Origin: Oryza sativa Japonica Group
Taxonomy: Eukaryota > Streptophyta > Magnoliopsida > Poales > Poaceae
Direction: 5' to 3'
NCBI RefSeq assembly: GCF_034140825.1
Contig: NC_089039.1
Location: 19,743,501 to 19,807,500, forward strand
DNA length: 64,000 nt
Below the pieces are notes generated by a model. That model was given only the letters and a program-made list of their open reading frames with translations, did not search any database and was not told where the DNA came from. Numbering within the stretch: position 1 is the stretch's first letter; each line of letters starts with the position of its first letter. A program made the position numbers and the translations under genes. Below are positions 11,118-19,982 of this stretch, in pieces.

Positions 11118-11403
11118 TATTATATTGTCCAAAGTTATATAAAACCATAGGTATTTTAATATGTGACATATAATGTTAGGTATTATGATCTAAAGTTTCA
11201 TAAATCACATTATTAACTATTTTGACATACTCCTAAATCAAAAGAGAAAAACGGATGCACCATTTATATGATGGATAAAATTCTCATAAATTTAAGATGT
11301 GACTGTACAACTTAAAAATGTGATAGGCCAAAGTCAAAGTGATAAGTAATGTGATTCTGTAAAAACGTTAGGATCGTAATAGTCTAAGGGTAGGTACCAT
11401 GTG

Positions 11404-12106
11404 TGTCAGGGTTATTGATACCACATATCTAATAGTAGTTGACTAAATCTCGGCAGGACCCACCACATACCATGTCTTATACGGGAACAACCTTCGGATA
11501 TAGTAGGAGTTTCACGTAAGAAAGGATGAATAGAGTTCTACATGGAAACGACAAGGACTAGTCGGATTGTATCCATATTGGTTTCCCTAGTTCTACTTGG
11601 AAAGGGGACACCTATGGGTATAAATACAAGGCCCCCTAGGAGGAGAGGGGACACAGGCAACATGGACGCCACAAAGCCACAAGCCAATACAAGCCTACAT
11701 ACGCCAAGACAAGCTGCCAGATATCGACATCAGAGATAAGCCTAGGAAAACCCAATATGGTACCTACGGGAACCGAAGAGAGGAATCTAGTGCTATCTCT
11801 GACCTCGCCGGGTACGGATTCGAGGAGGAAGGCTACCATGTTGTCGACTACGAGTCAGCACTTTAGACCGCCAAGTCGACAACAGATAGATAGGCTACCT
11901 CAAATATTATACTGGTGTGATTATGGTGAATAAGAGCAATGACCGGCTTCGGCCAACAGGAGTAGGGTTATTACCTGACAATTCAGGGGCCCGAACCTGT
12001 ATAAAAATCCCTGTCTCCATCTTTTTTATCTCAATCTCGCATATACCCTAGTACCAACGATCCCCATACTATGCAAATACTGGAATCGCGACATCAAACG
12101 TCGACA
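11404..12106 (+). mobile_element. Solo LTR of a Ty3/gypsy-type element (fossil)
   Basis: It begins TGTCAGGGTTA and ends CGTCGACA (TG...CA), with a perfect 5-bp target duplication ATGTG at 11399-11403 and 12107-12111. A TATA box (GGTATAAATACA, near 11613) fits an LTR promoter. The terminal bases match those of the Tat-lineage element at 25077-36448 (TGTCAGGGTTA...GTCGACA on its minus strand), so it is probably a related subfamily. There is no internal region: it is the product of LTR-LTR recombination. Confidence 0.8.
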
Positions 12107-12388
12107 ATGTGTACAGGTTCTTGTGGTTTCATGAAACTTGGACCATAATAGGTGGGGTTTTACTCTTTATAAAATTTAGGAAAAAGTATGAATTACCTCT
12201 CGAACTATCGCGGTCGACCGAATTATCCCCTGAACCCGAAAACCAGACATTGCTCGCCCTAAACTTTCAGTACCTAATGAATTACCCTCTCGATCCAATC
12301 CAGAGCGGTTTTGTCCTACGTGGCATACCATTCAGCATTTGAAAAAATTGGTGGGACCCACCGGTCATACCTCCTCTTCACCTCTTCC

Positions 12389-12392
<4 letters not shown>

Positions 12393-12421
<29 letters not shown>
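12393..12421 (+). repeat. (TC)n microsatellite
   Basis: An uninterrupted CT-dinucleotide run of about 29 bases lies just inside the left arm of the Pack-MULE. A looser GA-rich run lies inside the right arm at 13270-13310, its inverted counterpart. Confidence 0.9.
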
Positions 12422-12423
<2 letters not shown>

Positions 12424-12673
12424 GTGCAAGGGCGCGGGTGCGCACGGCGGCATGGAGGGGCAGGCGGCAGACGGCGGCACGTGGGGGTGAGCAGTGGACT
12501 GAGGCGGCGGCCGCAAGGCGAGGGTTGAGGTAGGCGTTGGTCGCGCCGACACGCGGGAGTGGGGATGGCAACAGGGAGAGCGGGCCGGGCGCGGTTGTTG
12601 GGGTGGAGGATGCGGCGGCGACGGTGGAGGGGGACGGCGAGGGGGCGAAGAGTGTTTGCTCCATGGCTTTGGC

Positions 12674-13065
12674 AGGCTCCTGTACCGCACCGCGCTCGCC
12701 ACCGTCTTCCTCGAGGGCCACATATTCCTCTTCATCTCCGTCATTGGGTTGCGCTCCAAGTTCGCCAAGTTCATTCCCAAGCTCATCCGGATATCGTCGT
12801 CTACCGGGATTGGGCTCTTCTTGGCGTTCATCGGGCTGCAGAGCAGCGAGGGCGTGGGCCTCGTCGGATTCAGCTCGTCGACGCTCATCACACTCGGCGC
12901 ATGCCCGGCGTCGCAACGCGCTTCCGTGGCGCCGGTTGTGACGTTCCCCATCGTCAACTAGTTGATGTTGGGGACATCGCTGGTGACAGCGTTCATCGTG
13001 TCGTCAACGGGGATCAGGGTGGGGCGGGAGGACGGGGCTCACCGCGGCTGCGTACTTCACTGAGA
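12674..13065 (+). pseudogene. Captured fragments of an AZG-like adenine/guanine permease
   Basis: The frame at about 12674-12958 reads like membrane segments of plant AZG1/AZG2 purine transporters (NCS2 superfamily): [15 protein letters not shown], then [34 protein letters not shown] and [17 protein letters not shown] second block at about 12965-13065 resembles a much later part of the same protein (VTAFIVSSTGIRVG, then GRTGLTA in a shifted frame). The intervening ~170 residues of the family are missing, so the capture is internally deleted or came in two pieces. With both protein ends lost and a frame shift it cannot be a working transporter. It might be transcribed and produce small RNAs against its parent gene; that is inference. 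Confidence 0.75.
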
Positions 13066-13625
13066 TCCGCCATTGAGAGGGTGGGAGGGGAGGGAGATCG
13101 AAGGGGAAGATGAGGTGGCCAACGCTTGCCTCTCCACCACACCCCTCCTCACCGTCGCGCCGTGCGTGCTGCTATGAGCGCTGCCGTCTGCGCCGATCGC
13201 CCGCCCGCCCACCCGCCCACCGCACGTCCCCGCGCCGCCACCCACCTCCCCGCCCTTCGTGCTGCCCCATGAGAGAGAGAGAAGAGAGAGGAGAGAGAGG
13301 AAGAGGGGAAGATGAGTATGACGGGTGGGTCCCACATTTTTTTATAAATAAAATGCTGACCGGATTGCCACGCATACGCCACGTAAGACAAAACCACTCT
13401 GGATTGGGTCGAGAGGGGTAATTCGTCCGGTATTGAAAGTTCAGGGTGAACAATGTCTGGTTTTCGGATTCAGGGAGTAATTCGATCGACTGCGATAGTT
13501 CAGTGGGGTAATTCATACCTTTTCCTAAAATTTACTCTATTTCAAACTACAACTGACTTGACAGTAGTAACATTTTCTGAAATGCAATAATATCCTCATC
13601 CATATGCAGCTTAGATTAATAGCTA

Positions 13626-14269
13626 ATCCCTCCATCCTATAATATAATAATTTAGTACCGGACGAGAAATTTCATAGTAAAATGAATCTAGACGTGTATC
13701 TGTTTATATTCGTTATACTATGCAATATAGGGATGGCAGTCGGGCACGACGGGCACGGATAGTGACTACCCATACCCGTGCCCGCGAGGTAATTCATGCC
13801 CGCGGGCATATCCGTTACTACATGACGGGCAAGGAACACTACCCATGCCCGTTGTCCGCAGGCGCCATGTGCTCGCGGGCATGCGCGTTTACCTGTCACA
13901 AACTCACATTTCAACATTTCAACCACAAATCTCTACAAGCAGAGAGACATTATCGCAATTTAAAGAAAGGGTACAGTTGTACCAAGTTCAACAATACAAG
14001 CATTACAAGTTTATCAGTACTAGATGGTGGCATTTATACTAATTTAACTGAGTGACCACATGTCAATTGGTTTTTGCCCGTGCCCGTATACCCGTTGGGT
14101 ATAGGTTTTGACCTAATAAAAAACCCATGGGTACTAAATGGAGAACAAACCCAACTCTATTAGGGTTTTTACCCACGGGTAAACGGGCAAACGGGTTAAA
14201 TTACCATCCCTAATACAATGCCTTATCTAATACTGTGTTGCTATATTATATATTATGGAACTGAGGAAA
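13626..14269. mobile_element. Stowaway-like MITE interrupted by a hAT-like element
   Basis: The left arm TCCCTCCATCCTATAATAT and right arm TATTATGGAACTGAGGAAA are a drifted Stowaway inverted repeat, with TA at 13624-13625 and 14270-14271. The arms are separated by the 485-bp element at 13728-14212. Confidence 0.7.
13728..14212. mobile_element. hAT-like non-autonomous element rich in CCCG(T/C)GGG words
   Basis: The ends are TAGGGATGGCAGT and ATTACCATCCCTA, and many CCCGT/ACGGG words lie near both ends. This is the common grass element in which near-terminal repeats spell CCCGTGCCCG. The 8-bp flanks (ATGCAATA and ATACAATG) are only partly alike, so the hAT assignment is tentative. Confidence 0.6.
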
Positions 14270-14476
14270 TAATTAGTTAACGAGATATCTCAAACGTCTT
14301 ATCTGATACTACGTTACTATATCATGCAACAGATAAAGTAATTAGTTAACGAGATACCTCAAACTCTGAAAAAAAAAGTTGCATCAAACATGTTTGTAAT
14401 CGAATTCAATTCTTAATGCATTATAAAGTCAACACGATATGTAGGGAAATAATTATACAAGTACTCTAAGTGCTAA

Positions 14477-14825
14477 GGGCATCAGCAATGTTTGCTATCC
14501 ACATCGGTATTAGCGTGGGCCCAGATGACAGGCGGTAATAGAGGGAGACGTGCTCCACATTGCTTATATCTGTAAGTTGGCAGTAAGGTGGGGTCCATGG
14601 GGTAATAAAAATTGTAGCAAGGACAGAGCATGCATACAACGGTTGGGAGAAGCAATGCTTTTGCTGTCAGAAAACACTGTGTACATGCATATTCTATTTC
14701 CTTGCTTCCGGTAGTAGGGGTATGACCCGGTTGTAGTTATGTACTAGCCCCACAATGCTTAATACCAGGTAGTAAGAGTGTATTTATTGCTTACTACCCG
14801 GTTTGCGAGCACATTGCTGATGCCC
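14477..14825. mobile_element. Tourist-like MITE with GGGCATCAGCAATG ends
   Basis: The 14-bp inverted repeat GGGCATCAGCAATG / CATTGCTGATGCCC is perfect. TAA is duplicated at 14474-14476 and 14826-14828. It is 349 bp long with no coding content. Confidence 0.88.
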
Positions 14826-14828
14826 TAA

Positions 14829-15554
14829 CAAAATCTCAAATAGGTGTAGTGGTAGGTAGAGTCGTGTGTAAAGCTGTGTTCGGCACACGAGGTTAGCAAA
14901 TAATCCTCGGGCTTGTAAAACTAGGTGATTTATTAACGCATAATTAATTAAGTATTTGTATTTTTTAAAAAATAAATTAATATGATTTTTTAAAACAACT
15001 TTTCTATAATTAATTAAGTATTAGTATTTTTTAAAATAAATTAGTATTATTTTTTAAAACAACTTTCTTATAAAAAAAACTTTTGTAAAAACATACCGTT
15101 TAATATTTGAAAAACGTACTTGTGCGTGTGAGAAAAAAGAGGTGGGTTGGGAAAAAAGAGGAAAGAAAACAGCCAAATAGTACTTCACTAGTTCAAAATC
15201 TCCTATGCCTATAATCACATTCACACTAATCCATGTGTCAGCAAAATCTCAAGTAGAGGAAGCGCCAGAGATTTGGTGGTATGGTAGAGTCGTGCTTATA
15301 CTTTAAGCATCAGAGTTTAAATTCTTGCGCTCATAATAGCATTCACATGCATACATTTTCAATATAAATTTATTGAGATTTATGGATTCATTGTTATGCC
15401 CCTATCCTTAGACTTGTGTTAAAAGGATTGTGTGCACCACAGAGACGATTGAACAGCGATTCACCTAAACCAACAGAGGTATGTACATCAAGCCAGTTGA
15501 GCGTTTCTCTACCAGCATGTTTCATAACTTCATCTATCTATACATAAAATAAAA
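14829..15554. other. Repeat-rich intergenic DNA
   Basis: About 14870-15150 begins with TGTGTTCGGCACACGAGG and ends in a purine-rich tract after TTTTAAAACAACTTT repeats. It resembles the sequence at the right edge of the window (63725-63910), which begins TTGTGTTCGGGACACTTTCC, and belongs to a dispersed non-coding family. I see no gene. Confidence 0.4.
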
Positions 15555-17267
15555 TTTTGTCTGCATTAATAGACGGCAAGGAGCATCAGTTGACGCCCTG
15601 CCGTTTGGACCGTTTGTTCGGAACCACTGTTGCAGGCTTGCAGCATCTGATCCTTAAAAATGAAAAGATGTCAAGATACCTATAATTAAACTGATAAATA
15701 CACAGTTGTCATGCTTGTTAATTACCTCTCAAATCATTAGAGGGAAAATGTCACATTCCAAAACATGAGTTACTACTGTATGGATAACTGAAATACTGAA
15801 TCATGTAGTTACCTCAGTATCCAGTGAAAACGTGTGCATAACATGTATCACTGCTGTATCAAACGTAAAAAATCACTATTCAATATGAGGCTAGAAACTT
15901 TAACAGTATTCTTATTTCTATCTAGGAATAAGTTTCAACAATCATTAAGGAATAAGGGTAGGCTAGAAACTTTAGCAGTGTGCTTATTTCTAGGAATAAA
16001 TTTCAACAATCATTAAGGAAGACAACAAGCGTGAAGAAACAAGACTAACTTTCCTCCAAGTTCATGGAAGCAATATGGATAAGTTCAGGAATCATACTGG
16101 AGCAAAGAAAATAACATGTGGTTTGGAGAACAACAAGGACTCAAGTACTCAGATGGTGTGTAACAGTTCAGCCTATTGATATAGTACCAAGTATGATTTG
16201 TATGTCATCAACTCTCAACCAAATGGATATCCCATTCTAGGACCTAAAACTCCCACTAAGCAGAATTAAGGACACTGAAACTTTGAGCAAGTTCCTCACA
16301 AAACTTCACAATACCTCGCAAGAACAGTACATCAAACTAGTTCAAAGAAGTCACCGTAACTCCGCATTCACAATTCCAAGACTATCAGATACTCTTGAAC
16401 ATTCTTAGCAATCATACAACAAAGATTTGCAGATGACAAGTCCTAAGCACATGTTAGATGCAGGTTATTGTGGGTGGTTAACCTGGCAAGCTTCAAGAGC
16501 AGTACAGCACGATTACTGCAGTGTAATCTTCAATTAAAATATAGGGATAAATATATGTTTCTTCTCTTATGGTGGCAGTGGAAATAGTTCAAGTTTAGCA
16601 TTGATCTGCATATCAATATACCAGTAATTAGTTTTCTTCTGATGTTCTTCATTCTACTATGTATTAGGGAGTAAATCCACTTATTTAGTGATCTGGAGAG
16701 CAAGGCTTAGAAGCTTAGTTCTTTGCCTTATAGGCATTGCAAGCCATGCCTCATGCCACTAGCTATAATTTTCCACTATACTTGTTTTATGATGTCCTCA
16801 TTGTGCTAGCTTGCATTTTCTCTCAATGACAATGCCAGATTTATACGTAAAGCTGCAGGATAACCACATATAAGGAAACTCTGAAATCTGAACACTTGAT
16901 AATCTACACAGACAAACCACAGATATTTCAGGTGTGTTGAAGAAAGAACTGTTTGAAAATCACAAATTAAGTTAATTTACGAGATTGTTTGAAATCAGAA
17001 AATGATAGAGGAATTGGCCTTAAAGGTATCACTACGACGTCATGTATCTAGGTTTCCCAAGACCAGAATACTTCAAAATGGAAACTGCTAAACTACAAAT
17101 ATATGATACTAAGTAACCATGGTCCAACAACAGAGTAATGCTGCTCCATGAAACAGCGTTAGAATTTAGAATCATATGCCTTGATCTCAATGGCTCTAAA
17201 AGAAAAACAGACAACCCAACCTGAAGTGATTTTGCTCCAGAAGAATAGCCTTTTGGCTTCCGTGGAC
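15555..17267 (-). other. Downstream flank of mTERF copy B, conserved with copy A
   Basis: This is the counterpart of 6950-8488. Within it a ~70-bp unit (GGCTAGAAACTTTAACAGT ... TTTCAACAATCATTAAGGA) is duplicated in tandem at about 15889-15950 and 15961-16017, whereas copy A has it once. The remainder (16100-17260) is AT-rich with no supportable gene and may be 3' untranslated sequence of the minus-strand mTERF gene. Confidence 0.5.
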
Positions 17268-18467
17268 TTAAACACCCTGACCCTGACCCTTGAATCCTTT
17301 GAATTTGATCTTACCCTCATATGCTTCAACAACGTCTGGCACATCAGCAGCAAACCTATCTACATACCTCCCTGAGAATGTCTTGGCACTGCCAAGCAAT
17401 GCATGAAGCAACTGGATATCTGGATTAATCTTCCCCTCTCTCATCAACACGCTCAACACGGCACACCTTGGCAGGATGGTCTTCTCAAAGCTATATGCCA
17501 TAACAACAGGATGCACCATTACCTCGCGCATTTCAAGCTTTAGCGCGTCGCGGAAGAACGACGCATTCTTTTTTATGGTCTCGTCAGCGCCAAGCAGTGC
17601 CGTGGGCTGCTTCTTGAAGGCCTCGAACACCTCACTCTCGGACAAGCCAAAGCTCCGGTACAGCGCCACCTTCCGCAGCCAGGTCGCCCTCCTCATGCTG
17701 CACATCGCGCGGAACGAGTTGGCAAAGCGGCCGTCCGTGATGGACATACCCATAGCCTTGAGATCCTCGAAGATTTCGCCGATGCGGACCGGCGACAGCA
17801 TGAGCACGCCCATCTGGAGGACGAGGACTTTGGACACGTCCTCGCGGCCGGTGAGGCCGTGCCTGTGGAGGGCTTCCACCGCGGGGCGCATGCAGTTGTC
17901 CAGGCTGACCAGGAGTGCGCGAGGGATGCGGGAGAACCCGCGGCGGATCCCGTCGTCGCTGCCGATGATGCTGCGGAGGAACTGGATGGTGGGGACGAGG
18001 TGCTTCTCGAGGCTGCGCGCGAGGAGGAGCGGCGCGGTGGACAGCTTGCTGGGCTGGAACCCCATCGTGGCGAAGAACTCGAGCTTGGGGCGGATGATGC
18101 GGTCGGGATCGACGGTGAGGAGCAGCGGGGCGCTGCGGGCAATCCGGGCGACGTCCGCGTCGGAGAAGCCGTAGCTGCGGAGGAGGGTGCGGACGGCGTC
18201 CGCCTTCTCGGTGGATCGGATCCGGAGGCCGCGGGTGTTGGCGGCCGTGTGACGGGCAACGGCCGGGGGGAGGCCGCAGGAGACCAGGTAAGAGACGGTG
18301 TCGGGGCATGGCTCGGGGTCGGAGCCGCCGGTGACGGCGGTTGAGGAGTAGCTGTGGAAGAGGAGGGCGGCCTGGGGGTTGGACTGGACATGATATGCGC
18401 CGCCGCCGCCACCGCGGATTTGGGGGAATAGGGCGGCGAGCCGGCGGCGGCAGATGGCGGCGAACAT
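17268..18467 (-). CDS. mTERF family protein, copy B
   Basis: This single-exon gene encodes 399 residues and is the paralogue of the gene at 8489-9670. It has the same plan: a basic N-terminal targeting segment (MFAAICRRRLAALFPQIRGG), FHSYSST before the mature part, then mTERF repeats ([48 protein letters not shown]). The tail [17 protein letters not shown] is shared, followed by a short GQGQGV extension. Family members act in organelle gene expression; the substrate is not predictable from sequence. Differences from copy A are spread evenly and the frame is open throughout, so both copies look functional. Confidence 0.9.
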   Translation of the reverse strand: MFAAICRRRLAALFPQIRGGGGGAYHVQSNPQAALLFHSYSSTAVTGGSDPEPCPDTVSYLVSCGLPPAVARHTAANTRGLRIRSTEKADAVRTLLRSYGFSDADVARIARSAPLLLTVDPDRIIRPKLEFFATMGFQPSKLSTAPLLLARSLEKHLVPTIQFLRSIIGSDDGIRRGFSRIPRALLVSLDNCMRPAVEALHRHGLTGREDVSKVLVLQMGVLMLSPVRIGEIFEDLKAMGMSITDGRFANSFRAMCSMRRATWLRKVALYRSFGLSESEVFEAFKKQPTALLGADETIKKNASFFRDALKLEMREVMVHPVVMAYSFEKTILPRCAVLSVLMREGKINPDIQLLHALLGSAKTFSGRYVDRFAADVPDVVEAYEGKIKFKGFKGQGQGV

Positions 18468-18903
18468 GGTGATGCAGAACGGGGAGAGGAAGAGTGGGGA
18501 CTCGCGAGGGTTTAGCCGTACTCCTTTTTTTCACGGTACCCCTTGGGATTAAGGGGATTTATTCTGAGTACTTCTTTTAATGGATAAATGGTTGTTATCC
18601 TAGACTTGGGCCTAAAACCTTATAAATTTCTTACTTCACAATTTGCTTCGGTGATTCGCGCTCCCACAATCTCAGCTCCTTCTCCTTAAACTCCAACGAA
18701 GCTTTAATAACATGCAATGCCCTGACAAAGTTAGGGTTTAGGGATAGAGGGTATCAACGGGTTTAAATGGATTGTTGTGGAAACAGTGATACGACTATGA
18801 ATGAGAAATAATGGACATGGGTAGGCAACAATGCTAGAGAGCCGCGTGGATGAAGGAAGATAGCGGGCCAACGTTAATGGCGGGTGGTATTGGTGAATCT
18901 GGC
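18468..18903. other. Upstream region of mTERF copy B
   Basis: This is the putative minus-strand promoter and leader. It has no recognisable repeat or gene. Confidence 0.35.
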
Positions 18904-18906
18904 TTA

Positions 18907-19247
18907 AGGCCTCTTTGATTTAAAGGAATGCTAAAAGATTTTTGGAGGAATGGGATTCCAAAGGATTTTTTTTCTTCAAGCCTCTTTGATTCATAGAAAA
19001 GGCAAGTATAAATTCCATAGGATTGCACTCCTATCAGTGGATTTCAAAGGAAACTAAAAAAGAGGTCAGACCTCTTGGAAATGAAGTGATGTGCAGATTC
19101 ATTTGTTTTTCCCTATGCCTCTATCAAAGGGATCTTCTTATGTTTTCCTCTGTTTTCTCTTCCCATAGGATTTCAAAATCCTACCACTTCAAATCCTGTG
19201 TTTTTCCTATTCCTGCGTTTTTTCTATGCTGCGAATCAAAGGGGCCC
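18907..19247. mobile_element. MITE of the GGGCCCCTTTGATT family
   Basis: The left end AGGCCTCTTTGATTT pairs with the right end AATCAAAGGGGCCC. TTA is found at 18904-18906 and 19248-19250, suggesting a Tourist-like 3-bp duplication. A second internal copy of the left end (near 18980) indicates an insertion or duplication inside. The family is the one making up much of 2825-3750. Confidence 0.6.
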
Positions 19248-19250
19248 TTA

Positions 19251-19739
19251 AGTAGAAGGAGGGCTAGGAAAGGGAGAAGAGGCTTGCTAGGGGTGCCTTG
19301 TCGGCACCTTTCGACCACCAGTTTAGCCGGGTGGTAGTGTGGTGGACGACAACGACACAGGAGGTGGGGCATCGAGCGCTCACTTGACCAAGTCATGGCA
19401 GCGGTAGGAGTGAGGAGGGAGGAGAGGAGGTGTTATGGTTATGGGGTATTGCATGAATTTCAAAGTGATCCAATCCGAAATTTGCAAGATTTCATATGGT
19501 GTTTCCCATCAAATAGTTAAGTTTTGATTTTGTTTTCTCAAATACAGAACCCAACAACTTGGAATTGATATGTTTTTGAAAAAAAAATGAATGCTAAAAA
19601 TTATTATATTTTAGGATGGATGTATAACAACTTTTATTAGACCAAGTAGATTGTAAAGTTTTTTTAAGCAGAAACGTTAATACAAAAATTTTCTTCATAG
19701 CTTTGATAGATCTTCTTATTTCAATAGAACAACTGCAAT
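19251..19739. other. Intergenic, no gene seen
   Basis: The stretch is moderately GC-rich to 19440, then AT-rich. No frame is convincing and no repeat could be bordered. Confidence 0.35.
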
Positions 19740-19982
19740 ATATTAGTCTTATATACATTTTTGCCATCTCTTCTTATTTTTCGTGAAATACGTCATTATG
19801 ATTTTTTTAAGACCATGCATATATATTGGAAGAGCTTTCACCATCACGAAGTATTAGAGAGTCAACCATGATAAACTACAAAGATGGGCTAAATTCATAA
19901 CTTGCAGGTATCAAGGCTAAAACATTGTCTTAAGGTGTGCAAGAAAATTTCAATTTTTCTGCAGCTTTAGAACTAAGAATTC
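19740..19982 (+). repeat. Left half of a direct repeat of the mTERF4 3' flank
   Basis: It aligns with 38760-39010 downstream of the mTERF4 gene (shared GAGCTAAAT/GGGCTAAAT, ATAACTTGCAGGT, AAGGCTAAAA/AAGACTAAAA, TCTGCA). The alignment stops at the retroposon at 19983 and resumes at 36449 beyond the whole insertion stack, where 36449-36590 matches 39020-39377. Confidence 0.65.

Larger units (their letters stand above)
12169..13531. mobile_element. Pack-MULE carrying purine-permease gene fragments
   Basis: Long terminal inverted repeats of about 220 bp pair 12169-12390 with 13310-13531 (shared blocks AAAAAGTATGAATTACC, CCGAAAACCAGACATTG, CCAATCCAGAG). The flanks TTACTCTTT (12160-12168) and TTACTCTAT (13532-13540) agree at 8 of 9 bases, the size of a MULE duplication. 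There is no transposase. The GC-rich interior contains captured host coding sequence (12674-13065). The size and make-up are those of a Pack-MULE. Confidence 0.8.

Noticed and set aside
17632-18534. A 300-codon open stretch on the minus strand over mTERF copy B
   Set aside because: It is an alternative frame of GC-rich coding DNA; only the 399-codon frame has mTERF repeats.
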